Shown: piece by piece, positions 39,076 to 51,113 of the stretch
How the letters are laid out: every line of letters starts with the position of its first letter
How positions within the stretch are numbered: the stretch's first letter is position 1
Origin: Druceiella hillmani
Lineage: Eukaryota > Arthropoda > Insecta > Lepidoptera > Hepialidae
Reading direction: 5' to 3'
Length of the DNA: 64,000 bases
Assembly: GCA_039881145.1 (NCBI GenBank)
Contig: JAYKKI010000038.1
Coordinates: 620,001-684,000 of the forward strand
Notes under the pieces: generated by a model
Database searches by the model: none
The model's input: only the letters and a program-made list of their open reading frames with translations
Told to the model about the DNA's origin: nothing
Position numbers and translations under genes: made by a program

Positions 39076-39699
39076 TCGATGAGAAATGAGCTGATCGGGT
39101 GCTTTATCGGCGAACTCTGACCAAATTGTTTGATATAAATGAACATATTGTATTAGTAACATATTATTGTTCAGTAGTTCTATAAAAAAGTCCAGAATAC
39201 TATATTCGTAGCTTTTATATATAAAATGAAGTGGTGGAATTATTGAAAAACAAAATTAACAAAAAGCAAAAATAAACCGAAAATTCTCTTAAATATGAAA
39301 CTCACTTTTATTAAAACAAATTTTTAAATTTATTGATGAAGTCATATTAAGTAATTATTTGAAGACAGTCCAATATTTAATAGCTATCATCTTTAACGTC
39401 ATTGTACAGAGTTCAGTTCTGCAACGCATTGTGTAGTTATACCTTGTGTACTCGTAAAGTACCACGTAAAGTATAAGAAAACTGAAAAATGATGTTATTA
39501 TTTATTTCGAACGATAATCCTTACCTAACATCTGTATATACATCCCAGACGAGAGCGGCTAAAGTATGCCGACTTGAAAAGTCTACATCTGAGAATACCC
39601 ATAGCAAATAAAATTGTAAAAAAACTGAGTCTGTATATTGAATATTTTTATGTGAAACTAACTTATATACCAAACACACGCTACTAAGCCTAAACAAGA

Positions 39700-40075
39700 G
39701 TGTTTAGAATTTTTGTGTTTGTCTGGTTATCTGTCTGCGCGCAACTTTGTTGTGTACGTTAATCTCAGTAGCGGCTGAGCGGGATACTGTTTTCAATGAT
39801 GTATTTAGATTAGCTTGGGCTATAGTTTAGGCTTGGTTTCATTTCAATCGGTTCATAAATAAAAAAAAATCGTTGATCTTCAATATATGTTCATAAGGAG
39901 CGCTAATTTCAGAATCGGTGGAAACGATTTAGCAGCCAAAGCCATCTCTTAGCATTTTTAGTAAACTATGTTCTCACAGAGATGTGAGAAATAAAGAAAA
40001 AAAATACAAACAATTTCTGATAACTTTTCTAACTCTGAATCCCATGCAAATGAAGTTACGCGCACAGCTAGTTTT
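39700..40075 (+). mobile_element. Relic of a non-autonomous insect repeat
   Basis: It opens GTGTTTGTCTGGTTATCTGT and continues CTGCGCGCAACTTT, then AGTAGCGGCTGAGCGGGATA. It closes ATGAAGTTACGCGCACAGCT followed by AGT. The combination of a TTTGTCTG.CTGTCTGCGCG opening, a CGGCTGAGCGG block and a GAAGT..CGCG.(A/C)CAGCTAGT end is typical, from memory, of short non-coding insect repeats. It lacks any coding frame. Confidence 0.4.
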
Positions 40076-41876
40076 ATTTTATTTTCGAAATTAAGAGTTT
40101 ATAAGGATTGGAAAAGGCCTTTTGTTTTAGTGGTCACATCTCGTAAACACGTTACTTTAATAAGGATTAAATAAAATATTAAGATGATGTGAGATAATTA
40201 TACATTAAGTTTGGATAAATTCACATATACCTTTAGGAAAATTAAAAATTTCTAAAGACATGCAATCAAATTATATTAAAAAATATTAAAACTGCAAATA
40301 ACTAATGCCTCTACGTTATATGAAAAGAAGAAGCAATTAAAAACCTTTTATTAATTTATTCACATTTTCGTTATTTAAAGTAAAAATTTCGTACTTTAGG
40401 GAACAGATAATTTTCTCCGTTCGTACGCTGAATATAAGTCCCTAGATCTACTATTTAGATATCATCAATGTCACTTGTTTCTTCACATTGTTGAGAGTGC
40501 GTTTATGCCACTGATGTAAAATATTTGTTAATTCCTCGACACTTACATTTTAGGCTCAAATAAACAATAAGCGATTGCCGCCAAATTGTATAGAAATAAA
40601 TTTTGAAAGACGCCAAACAGTTTATAACTCCAAAATAAAACTTAAAAAAATTAGTGATTGCTTTAATGTAGGATAAATAAAAATTTTTATATTAAAATTT
40701 TTTATTTACCATATAGAACCAAAAATAAAAATAACTATTAACAATTTAAAATCGTTTTAGATTTTCAAAGCAATATTTAAAGTAGTAATCGGATTGAGTT
40801 AGGATTTGTTTCCAATTAACTTATGGAAACCGGAAAATATTTTTAACAAAACGTTGAAAATGGTTGAAAAAAAAATCACATTAACATCTTTTATATTAAT
40901 GGATTCTTCTAATTTACAGATAAATTGATGATGGACTTCTGCGTTTACTTATGTTAAATAATATATTAAACATTCTGGTTTGGTTGAGTGGAATTTACAA
41001 TATTCCGTAAATATATATATATTCCGACGGTAAATGTTTTACATGCATTTATTCTTGTGTTAACTAAATGTTTGCCTTGAAAATATGAATAATGGATATG
41101 AACTAGACATTTTCATCTTCGTTATATTTAATTCAATTAACTTGCAACTAATTAATATTATTGTATTAATGTATACATTTTTTTCTCCTCTGCACCTTTT
41201 GGTTAGGTTTTATTTATCTCTCATAAAATGCTTATCGAATCATATAATACGTTCAAGTAATATCATTCTCAAACTATATAAAGTAACAACAAGATCTATA
41301 AATAACGAAAGGATAAGAAACTTGTTCAAAACTTCGGATACACGCAACTTCCCCAGATGTTGCTCTGCGTTACGTCCGTGCGGTCACTGAATACGAATGC
41401 CACGCAATAAGACTCAAACTACGGTTTTGTTACACGTATCGGTGAAACATTTGATTAGTTTTCTTACTTTCAGTAATGCGAGGAATCGATTTGCTCAAAC
41501 TATTGAATATACCTTTCAAAAAGTAAGATATGTAAGAATTATTTCACTTGACACCGATGAAAATAAATGATTGATTTAAAGTTTCAATAGAAAATATTAA
41601 TCCGTTGAGAAGGAATTTGATAATTTTGTAAATTCAAAAAATTTATTTCTGCCGACAAGAATTACTTTGAAGTATGTTTTTATACAGGTTTTATATTTAG
41701 TATAGTTATGTATACGTTTAAATTTATTTGACTTAGGCGTGCAGTTTTTGCAAGGCAACTGATTTATGATGTGTTTATATCATTACTTGTCGATAAATTT
41801 TTCTAAAATAATATTATATATAATTTTCGAAGTCTACATCTTTCATATCAACATATATATTGGAAAAAAAAAATAA

Positions 41877-41931
<55 letters not shown>

Positions 41932-44222
41932 AAAAATATTAATTTCAAAAGAAATTTTCGTGCAAGAGAAGATGCAATTTCAATTGGAGGTTTGAATTTA
42001 CCTGTAATAAAAAATGTTTTGCGAAATAATTAACAAAATTATTTTTACAAGTGTCATAATATAAAAATCATATTACCGTAAAATGTAAAAACCTAATGAA
42101 AAAAAAATTTAAGCGGTCACTTGCAAGTCGAAATCCTGTTATAAGTATCCACATAATAAATGTAACATTTCATTACTCCAATACAAAACTTTTGGTAATT
42201 TTTATTTTCTTTATTTGAAGAGAATTAGAGGTTGAATAACAATTTTTATGATTGTTTTGAAAATTTTTTTACGGCAATTTTTAATAATAAAATTAGTCGC
42301 CACAATTTTGAACTACTTATTTTACAAGCTTTTTCTTAATACAACACGCAGCCAAAAAATTGTTCACCAATTATGTGCCCCTCCAAAAATTACCTATGAA
42401 ATACGTAATTATTGTTTTTGTGTGTCTATATTTAATACATCGTTTACACTAATTATTTTAAATAACAGTTCTTCCGGTCTTTATATAAAACAATTTCTAA
42501 AAACAAAATAACACACATACAGACAGATATTGTATTCGTATTAAAGCCTTTTATTGTTCTTACAAAAAAAAAACAAATTGAAAAAATAAATTCGCTAGAA
42601 TATTATAATTATTATGGAAAAATCTTTGTAATATAAATTTATTAAAATTTATATTTTAGTTATTGTTTAAATTTAAAATATTTGTCAATACTGTAGTTAC
42701 ACAAATTTAATAATGGATCTACTTAAATCGTTTACAAGTTAGTGATTAGTTAGAATAACTACACAGGTAATTAACAAGTTAGATGTTTCCGTTAATAATT
42801 CTACTTCCATACGAGAATTTTCTCAAGACAAGTCCAATTTATATATGAAAGATATAAATCGTCGATGCTTGTACATGCTCGATGCTTGAACATTTAAGGG
42901 CCTTTTTTAGAAATTTTCCTCTTCTCAGTCTTGTCTAAAACAGGAAATATGGCTACTATATCATTTAGCTGCTAAAACGGCTCTCAACAAATAGCCTGGC
43001 TCTGTAAGGTAGTTCCTAAATTAGTATAGCTACATACAATATTATGTAATTGCTAAAACAACTCCCTACAAACAACCTCATTTAGGTCCGGAATTTTTTG
43101 ACTACCACATTTCACATCCATTTAATGAAAAATGGACATTCAATGCCTTATAATAATAATATTTAATATTTTTCAAGGCATTTGTTAATTTTACCCTCAT
43201 TGAAATAATCAAGGGTATAATTTTGTTTTTTTTTCCTTTCATTACTTCAAAATGTATAATAATCATCTATTTTAATGCATTATTTGAAATTCCGTATAAC
43301 AATACTATAAAGCAGTATTTCAAATTTTTAATACATTCCGAATTTAGTTGAAAAATATCCAGCTGGTATAGATAAAAGTATACCATAACACAAATAAACA
43401 AAACGTAACTTACATTGAAAATTGTAAGAAAGTTTAGAAAACTACAGTATGTCTGGCCCATGTATTACTTTATATTTAATATGCTGATCTCTGCACGTAT
43501 TTAAGAAATACAAGTCGTTTACTTAGCTCTTTATTATTTTTATGAAGAATGCCTTGCAAGTAAAATGTTTCGAATATTTCTTTATTAAATTAATAATTTT
43601 GACTCTTCAATAATAATTAAGAAACATTTATAATAACTGAATACATTAATTTATGAAAATTACAAATAAACATAAGTTTGTCCACTTTAAAACTTTTTGT
43701 GAAATCCTCTAATTCTAAAGTTACTTTTTATAGGGCATACATTTTCACTATTTTGACGTGGAAATTTCTATTCGCTCGTTAAGTATGTGATTGCTGGACG
43801 AACTTTCTTGTGTTACATAATATGTACAGATTTAAATAGCTATTAACTACGATACGAACAGCGCGTTAATAATGGTCGAACCCACGAATAGAACAAGTCT
43901 GTCCATATGTTCCGTGCAGCATTTGTTTTGTTTGTGACATCGTCAAACTAGTGTAAATAATTGTGTGTAATTGTTGCGAATCAGCGTTATATAAAGTAGT
44001 AAATTAGTGTAGTATGAAAACGCATTTGGCTTGGATAGTAATTTGGAAAAGTGTAAAGAGTGTCATTGTGAAAAGTGTAATATAAGTAAAAATCGGTATA
44101 AAATGGGAAAATAAAAAAGAAATTCTTGATGAATCGTAAATATTCTTAGAATTATAGAAAAAATCTGAGGATAACTCGCGTCAAAAGGAATTCAAGAAAC
44201 CTACAAATTCCACCGTTAATCA
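40076..44222. other. AT-rich DNA, no gene seen
   Basis: The frame at 41085-41390 shows hydrophobic runs but no known domain; the frame at 42248-42511 likewise. A (TA)n tract at 41885-41926 follows an A-rich run. The stretch 43855-44000 is less AT-rich and leads into the coding-like relic; it holds no recognised motif. Confidence 0.4.
41885..41926. repeat. (TA)n microsatellite
   Basis: About 21 AT units after a poly(A)-like stretch. Confidence 0.97.
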
Positions 44223-44534
44223 AATACGAGAGCTACGACAGTGTGGAAAAAGAATGAAAAAACAACGCAAAACTATCACGTAGCTGGGCCATCGGACCTA
44301 CAGCTTCCAGCCACAGTACAAACATTCACGGATAATGTGTAGGTGTCGTTGGAAGTCAATATAAAAAACAGTGATAATATAGAGTTCAATGGCAACCTAA
44401 CAATGCCCGTCGAGTATGTATTGTGATCACCAGATATTGACGTGTTCTCATCGTCGGGCATCAATGTGCATACGTCGGTGGAGGATGCTACGGTAGACTA
44501 CGATGTTATTGGGCACGAAACGTACTTGCAGTAG
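44223..44534 (+). pseudogene. Coding-like relic of unknown family
   Basis: I do not recognise this sequence. One plus-strand frame reads HVAGPSDLQLPATVQTFTDN, VSLEVNIKNSDNIEFNGNL, SPDIDVFSSSGINVHTSVED and ATVDYDVIGHETYLQ, interrupted by only three stops (TAG near 44337, TGA near 44427, TAG at the end). The composition is balanced, with few Phe/Tyr/Ile/Asn runs, unlike chance frames elsewhere in the window. An adjacent frame upstream (44160-44260) gives KEFKKPTNSTVNQIRELRQC. It may be the remains of a transposon ORF or of a host exon. The 62-codon minus-strand frame here is its shadow. No domain, start or splice site could be fixed. Confidence 0.3.
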
Positions 44535-45164
44535 AGACTCGATGTGTTACAGCTGTACTGAACTTCCATTAAAAAATGCAGTGCAAAAATATCTATTGGA
44601 CATAGTAAATCCAAGTGTATGCGAACGCAATTAAATTGACAATCAAATTACACATTACGTAATACGAAACACTTATGATTTTATCCCGAGGTTTTCACGA
44701 AAAATCTACGGTGTGGAACCAAACTGCGCCTATTGGTGTTTTTTTGCATGATATATATTTTAAAACTATCTACATAATTTATTTAATTACTAGATTGAAT
44801 ATCACATCAAAAATTTTAAGATAAAGAAATTAGTGTAGCCACATTCACTGAGTGAGTTGCCGCATCCGTCTGGATAATAAAGGGGAGAAGCTAATCTGAC
44901 GTGTGGTCGTAATTCACTTAGTCCCATACTTAGGGTGTAAGGTTGTATAGTGTTACAACATATTTACTGTCAATAATGTTGACGTTTGTTAATGTATTTG
45001 TAGTATGTATTAATTAAGAATTAATATTAACATATTATCTATGTCCATTTCTATTTTGCATTGGAAATAGTGATTTTCATTTTGTGAACATTTTTATATC
45101 AAGAATAATATTTATCTACTTTAATGTAGCTAATTGATACAAATGGCGGATTTATTGCTACGCG

Positions 45165-45310
45165 AGCAATATCTTACAGCCAACAATAACACCAGTCCTG
45201 CCCCGCTCGACGAGCGACCGGGAATCGAAACCGCGTCACCACGGTGCACCGCGCCGTCAAAGGCCGCATGCTTTGTGATCAACCCAGCACACCACGGCGA
45301 CGACAAGATT
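45165..45310 (-). mobile_element. Candidate tRNA-derived SINE
   Basis: This is a sharply GC-rich island in AT-rich DNA. On the minus strand, TGGTGTGCTGGG fits the polymerase III A box (TRGYNNANNGG) with one mismatch. About 55 bases later GGTTTCGATTCCC (complement of 45220-45232) fits a B box with one inserted T. The tail TCGCTCGTCGAGCGGGGCAG follows. AATAAAT occurs just outside both ends and could be a target duplication, though such words are common here. The open plus-strand frame at 45134-45325 is a by-product of the high GC content. Confidence 0.45.
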
Positions 45311-45505
45311 TATTTAATAAAATAGGTTTAGAACCCTATATATGTAATGGAGATTAACTAATATTCATACTGATATGTATTATGAATTAAATTAATAAAT
45401 TATTTTTCACCTGTCATGATAAAAGAACAATGTATATTAGGTTGTGCAATTAAGGAGGAGTTATAACATGTATTAGTGACACAAATTAAATAAGTCTCTT
45501 CGTCT

Positions 45506-45553
45506 AATTTCAGTAAAAACCAGTATTGTTTATAACTGGTTTTTACTGAAATT
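45506..45553. repeat. Perfect hairpin, 19-bp arms
   Basis: The arms 45506-45524 and 45535-45553 are exact reverse complements (AATTTCAGTAAAAACCAGT) with a 10-base loop. Confidence 0.92.
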
Positions 45554-46241
45554 GCTTTCTCTACAAATTTCGTCGTGTATGTGGTAGGTTCTGCGTAACT
45601 GTATAAGGTATTTACGTCATTGTATACGTCATTGTATGCGTCAAATGTAATATTTAATTTTGACGTTGTTCTCTATTTTGTGAATTAAAATTATGCATTT
45701 GATTAATTTTCATATAATTTTATTCTGATATGATAATGAGTAGAAAATATAAAAAAATTAAAATGGCAATTTTCTACGTGTAATAGAATTTAAAATTTGT
45801 TTTTTTTTTATTTTAAAAATGATTCCTATAATATAAAAACAAATTTACAAATAAGAAAAATAAAGATACTCTTGTGACAATTTTGTTTTCAATAATCGAT
45901 AACAATATAAATTTTATGTTCTCATATACTTGATTCGTGTAATTACATATTATTTATTTAAATGAACTAAAAATTACAATTGGCTTATGATCTCATGCCA
46001 TAATAAGTGTAACGTCTACAATAATTTCTGTTTGTTTGAGTTTTATCAGTAAGCATACAGTAGATGTTTCATTTACGATTAAAATAAAACATTTTCTTTT
46101 CAAGACATTTCAAATACGGCCAAAATATTATTTATTACTGTCATTTAATACTCGTCTTCACTGAGTTTCACGCGTCTCCATAAAATAGGGTTTTGCTAGT
46201 ATAACACGTATACTCTTGTATAGTGTCGACGTAGTTTTTTT

Positions 46242-46309
46242 ATATATGTTTCATAAACAGTTTACTTGATATGTGTGATATTTAAGTAAACTGTTTATGA
46301 AATATATAT
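46242..46309. repeat. Hairpin, 26-bp arms
   Basis: The arms 46242-46267 and 46284-46309 are reverse complements with a single mismatch; the core is CATAAACAGTTTACTT and the loop is 16 bases. Confidence 0.92.
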
Positions 46310-47642
46310 GTTAAAATGATAGCAAGTGTTTCTTATTTCTTAATTTTCCATGTCCTTCAGAAACAAATCTTCATAAAATGGTTATTTTCTGTACCGGTAC
46401 ATATTTGCAATAGCATATATACTAAATTATCTTTACTTCTCTGACTTACTGGAAAATAACAAGTTACTAATAACTATATATTCAAAACTGTTTACTATAA
46501 CAATATATTGTAAATGACATAAATAATAGGTTAAATCTACTAAAAGATTAAGGTGAAACTACTTCCAATCGACTATTTAATCATCTGTTTCCATGCAATC
46601 GTAATGAAACGATGACGAAAAGAAATTATATCGACTGTGAATCGTTTAAAGAATTAACATCTCAACTGCTCTTAATGAATACTATGGAAGGAATTAACGT
46701 CGTCATTAATAATGCCGTAAACATTATTAAGGATTTTCCACTCCCGTTTATTTTTGTGTTGAACGTTAAGAAGAGCACGGTTTAGTAAATTTACTGCGAA
46801 GGTCAAGAGTATTTTAATTAATGTTTATTGCTCTTAAAAATTCCCTTGCCAGCTACCGTGCAACCAATATAAATGCTATGCTTACATAAATGTAACTAAA
46901 CATAAGCTGTACTTCAAATGAATTCATTTGATATGTTCTATGAGTAATGTCGTAGTAGGTCTATAAAATATGTCATGAGATGATCTAAATTTAGAGTTGA
47001 TTAAATTATTCAAAAACTTGAGCCGATCAAGTGTTAAATAAAGTGGTTAGAATAAGAACTATTGTGTGAGTTAATTCTAGACATATTATTCAAAATAAGC
47101 CCAAAAATATGTTTCTGCTTCATCTTCAAACTGCTACCTTTTAAAACCAAAGATGAATCCAATACATAGACTTCAAACTCATTATAAGTTATCGACATCT
47201 TACTCAGTTGGCTACCGAAAATACATACATTTGTAATAAAGGAGAGGTAAAAGTAGAATTTTACAAATCTGTATTTTGGATTAACGTTGGAGAAATTTAG
47301 ATTTATTTTTCTAGAAGACTGTCTCGCGACTACGATCATTAACTTGATAAAATGTCAATTATCAAAGAGCAAAATTCTATACTAATGGAATAAAAAAAAA
47401 TATCGTCTTTTTTTAAAAATTATTGACAATAATTTATATAATTTTATTATGAAAGAATGTATCCATTACCAGGTTTTCGTACCTTAACAGTTCAAAATGA
47501 AATTTTAAACGCAATGCTCATTTGCCTATCGACCTATCCAGATTACATTGCGCAATTTTAAAATTGATATCTGCAATTTTGGTACAATAATACGTACCCT
47601 AACAATATTTTCGTTAATGAATATATTTGATGTTAATTTTAA

Positions 47643-47732
47643 TCACAACTAAATGAAACTATATGGTATTATTTCTACTCTATTTACGAAAGTACAAATA
47701 GTACTATATCACATAGTTTCATTTAGTTGTGA
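47643..47732. mobile_element. MITE-like element, family A copy 2
   Basis: A 90-bp inverted-repeat element with tips TCACAACTAAATGAAACTAT, the same apart from single-base changes as the element at 13497-13679. It shares the following GGTATTATTTCTAC/GTAGTATTATTTCTAC stretch. It is half the length of copy 1, so it is either a deletion derivative or the basic form. No coding capacity. Confidence 0.75.
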
Positions 47733-47857
47733 ATAAAAATTAAGTAATATTTTCGTTTTTAAGAATAATCGAAAAACAACCTATCTGTTTCATCCCCTTT
47801 TTATTTCTAAAATTTCAATTCAGGAAAAAAAATTAAATGATCATAAGAAATAATAAA

Positions 47858-47960
47858 ACACTACGCAGTGTTCAGGGAAAAGAGCCCTCCGTCGGGCGAT
47901 CCTCGAAAAGTCCTTAGGTCGGGAGTGGTGTGCCAGAGAGGCTCATTTCTGAAAACTGAC
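47858..47960. other. GC-rich block beside the piggyBac relic
   Basis: This block contains GAGCCCTCCGTCGGGCGATC and GGTCGGGAGTGGTGTGCC and is abruptly GC-rich. GCCC/GGGC can form a small stem. ACACTACGC at 47858-47866 is inverted as GCGTAGTGT at 49730-49738, beyond the far side of the transposase relic. The block may be the 3' terminal region of the piggyBac-like element, but no TTAA directly abuts it. Confidence 0.35.
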
Positions 47961-48244
47961 CATAAAATATATGCCAAACCATTATACACCAAAAATCAAA
48001 ATTAATTTTCCTTATAGAGGTATGTTAATACAAAATATGCAAAGGAATTCTTTAAAATAAACATTTATTGCCTATGAGAGATCCAAAATGAAAAGTACAA
48101 AAATTTTTAAATTATTATGAAATAGTCTTATATTTTCAGTATTTAGATTACCCAAAGAATGAATTGCCGTAAAAAACTGGTAGTATAAGAGTCATAGATA
48201 CTATTAGAAGTAGATTCAATCAGATTCACCGGTCTCAATTTCAC

Positions 48245-49545
48245 TGGAATTTATGCATTGGCACACTGAAAAGCAGACTTCGTAGACCATATTTGCGCAG
48301 AACAGATAAACTCCTTTTTGCATTTTTTACTAGCGTAGTTGGGCAACCTAACATTTTACCCGTTCCTAGACTACAGGTGGTGTTTTTTTCTTGTGTGGTG
48401 TTTTCTTCTGTTATTGAAGAATGCGGGTAATTTTTCATGATCATTCACAAGGAAAAATCCTTTCAACCGAATTTGCATGCTGGTGTAGAGGTCAGATGTT
48501 TTTCGACTTTTTCCGTGTATTTCTTGAACCAGCAGATACTTGAAACTTTTTTGGAACCTTCTTCGACACATTAGTTATAGATGATTGTCAAAGTAAATAA
48601 CTTGAGAATTAATGCTCCCTACGTTCCGCTCCGCAGACAAAATTACTGCTGGCCAGCGCTTTATGTTGCAGTGAGAAACATACGTTTGTTCTTCAGTGTC
48701 TACACGGATTTTGGTGCAGCTGTAAAAAAATATCACCCCTGGTTTCTTTTTATCTCCAGATTTAGGATCAATAGCATCTTCAGAGTAAAGAATGGATGCA
48801 AAATTACGATTTTCCTATTACGCGGGATATAGAAAACTAGAACCGTCCTGTCATTGAAGGCATACATAATACTGTATTGTTATCTCCATTTTGCATTGAC
48901 AAGACAGAAAGACAGGTCCCTTTTATTCTTTTTGACTGTGCCAACATATGAAAACTTCCTCGTTTTAAATTTGTAGACGAAGTTGAAATCAGCAAACCAA
49001 TTATCGCCAGTTATGTTGCGACCAGTTATAAATAACGGTGTTGCTATTCTCTCAAGCACATCAGGAATGTAATATGTAATATGTGTATAATTATGCTGAT
49101 ATAAAAAAACTTCTGGCTGTTTTCCTGCATAAACTTCAATATTGAATGTGTGGGTAATTTTTGGGTCTACAAGGGAAAATAGTTTTTTTTATTTGAATTC
49201 TTAATGAACTTGATCATCATTTCAAGAATTTCATTAGAGTATGAATTTGCTTAACCTTTAAGAATAATTTTAGCACTGCACATATTTTTATTATGAGGAT
49301 CTATACGACGTTTATTCAATGGAAGCTTTTTATTCTACTTGATTTTATGGTTGGGTGGAGTTTTATCTCGTCCCAAATAAAATTCCGTACATGACGAATT
49401 CTCTTCATCTGACGATCTTCCAAATCTTAATTCTCTGCAGAATCTTCTAATTCTTCACTCAGCAGCAAATTTATAATTTCTTCAACAATGTTCGAGTCAT
49501 TTACATCAAAGGTTTTCTCATCACTTTGAAGTAAGATTGATTCAT
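48245..49545 (-). pseudogene. piggyBac-like transposase, broken
   Basis: This is the remains of a piggyBac (DDE_Tnp_1_7) transposase, an enzyme that cuts and inserts DNA at TTAA. From N to C terminus (high to low coordinates): an acidic leader with EEIINLLLSEELEDS (about 49440-49490); EVYAGKQPEVFLYQHNYTH (about 49080-49135); GRNITGDNWFADFNFVYKF with TRKFSYVGTVKKNKRD (about 48915-49030), holding the second catalytic Asp; DAIDPKSGDKKKPGVIFFY (about 48728-48785); RVDTEEQTYVSHCNIKRWP (about 48650-48710), matching GGVDTxDQ...RRWP with the third Asp; INSQVIYF; and RRRFQKSFKYLLVQEI. The region between leader and VYAGKQ is too short and lacks the IDE/KGR block with the first Asp. Stops and several frameshifts occur. 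Family length is about 550-600 residues. Inactive. Confidence 0.92.
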
Positions 49546-49820
49546 GAGTGTAATTTAAAACGAGTTTTGGTACGGTGAGCTTGAGGAGCACAGATTAGAA
49601 ACTAATAAAATACCACTTGCTTTAACAAACTAACTTTATATATTGTGTTATGCCTTCATTAAATAAGTAACTTGAACGATTGTAATAAAAATCAATGAGA
49701 AACTAACCAAAAAAAACAAACAAGTTCTCGCGTAGTGTGTTTAACGGGCCAGGGAGAGTTCACATTGACCTCTTATTCAGTTTGTAGTTACGCTCCATAC
49801 CAGCAATGTTAATAAGTTAG

Positions 49821-50270
49821 ATCTCTGAATCTGGGGACAGTAAATCAAAAGTTCCAGCTATAAAGCGCAGTTCAAAAAATCTACCAAAATTAGCAGTGGT
49901 TCGCAGGGAGATGTCAAATGCTTTTGGCACTTTGAACTGAGTACATAACAATAATACTGAACTAAAAGAAGATGATCATGAGTTGTGTAGTAAACTTCTT
50001 CCAACAAAATTGAAGAAGTTTTCGGAGAGTAAAAGAGAAGAAATCATATTAGATATAGATACCATGTTGGTCAATAGACATAGAAATGTAAAAAATACTT
50101 GTACTAATTCATACATTTATATCAATCGTTCAACCTCTTCACCCAGTTCATACAGATCTGATTCCCGTTCATTGACTTTACCGCGCAACTCACCCCCTTC
50201 TGTATCAGCACGGCCAATCCCTTCAACATACTTTCCTAATCAACCATTAACCCACCACCATCACACTTGA
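49821..50270 (+). pseudogene. BESS-like domain protein, C-terminal relic
   Basis: A plus-strand frame runs from 49821 to a stop at 50268-50270, broken only by TGA at 49938-49940. It opens with a basic linker (KSKVPAIKRSSKNLPKLAVV). Then comes EDDHELCSKLLPTKLKKFSE and SKREEIILDIDTMLVN, followed by a Ser/Pro/Arg/His-rich tail ending LTHHHHT. BESS domains of arthropod MADF-BESS regulators have the shape D..F..SL.P.(L/M)(K/R).(L/M)....R......I..(L/M)(L/V), and a low-complexity C-terminal tail is usual. The N-terminal MADF (Myb/SANT-like) domain is not visible upstream, where the piggyBac relic begins at about 280 bases on the other strand. It may be a retrocopy or captured fragment, or the second ORF of a transposon. 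No intact start. Confidence 0.5.
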
Positions 50271-51113
50271 CGCAATTTTTACCTGTCCAAGCAATACAAC
50301 TAGCATCGTCATGTACATAACCAGAATCATCTGTCCAAGTTCAAATACAAGATGTATCAATACAATCAATATCTCATCAATGTACACTTCTTTACAATCG
50401 CACCCAAAAAAAAATCAAAATATACGTCAAGCATATACAGACGCATAAAGAAATTAAAAGTCGTTTTAAAGGTGCCCCCAGTCATGCTCTATCAGCAAAC
50501 GACCATGACCATTAAACTGCTAATAAATGATTAATTAACAATAGGAAGATCTATTTACCTTAATCATTTCTTCCAGAATTTCATTTAGTACCAAACAGAC
50601 TTAAATTATTATGCGTAAGATAAGTGGACTTGATATTTTAAATAGACAGTGTGAACTTCTGTAACTATCCCCAGTAACTAAAAATCGTAATAGTAACATC
50701 AGTGCGAGTCGTATTTTTTTTGGTGGCATCCTTCCAATCGGTATTCTGTTTTGAAACTATCGGAGAAATCTGTCGTACGAGATACTGTATATGACATGCG
50801 AATGAAGTTATCCAAACGGATATGCGAGAAGCTCGACAAGTTGATTGTTTATAGTGTCCCTGAAAGTGAATAAAAATAAGTATTTCCACCTATTTTTAAA
50901 ATATTATTGTCAATATTATCATATCATATATATAAATAAACAGAGTGTATTTTGTAATTTACCTCGTTCTGTTCCTATAAATAGTCAGCATCCACAATCT
51001 TCTTTTACGCCATTTTCTACCACTGTCTTCCACGTCTATTCTCATCGAACGGACAAATCATAGTGAACAATATGCCAATGCGTGAAAAGTGCCCTTAATG
51101 TGACTCAGTATGT
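50271..51113. other. Possible downstream remains of the BESS-type relic
   Basis: The sequence is less AT-rich than average. Short plus-strand frames such as LPRSVPINSQHPQSSFTPFS (near 50960-51025) resemble Ser/Pro/Gln-rich tails, but frames change and nothing definite is recognised. Confidence 0.25.

Larger units (their letters stand above)
45311..47642. other. AT-rich DNA with two hairpins, no gene seen
   Basis: Apart from the hairpins listed separately, nothing was recognised. ACGTCATTGTAT(A/G)CGTCA-like words repeat at 45610-45642. The minus-strand 101-codon frame at 47034-47339 has no known domain. Confidence 0.4.

Noticed and set aside
41085..41390. 101-codon frame with hydrophobic segments
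   Set aside because: Phe/Ile/Leu/Asn-rich as expected from AT-rich chance frames; no motif.
44276..44464. 62-codon minus-strand frame
   Set aside because: Shadow of the plus-strand coding-like relic, which is longer and more protein-like in composition.
45134..45325. 63-codon frame with balanced composition
   Set aside because: Better explained by the GC-rich tRNA-like SINE candidate on the other strand; no known domain.
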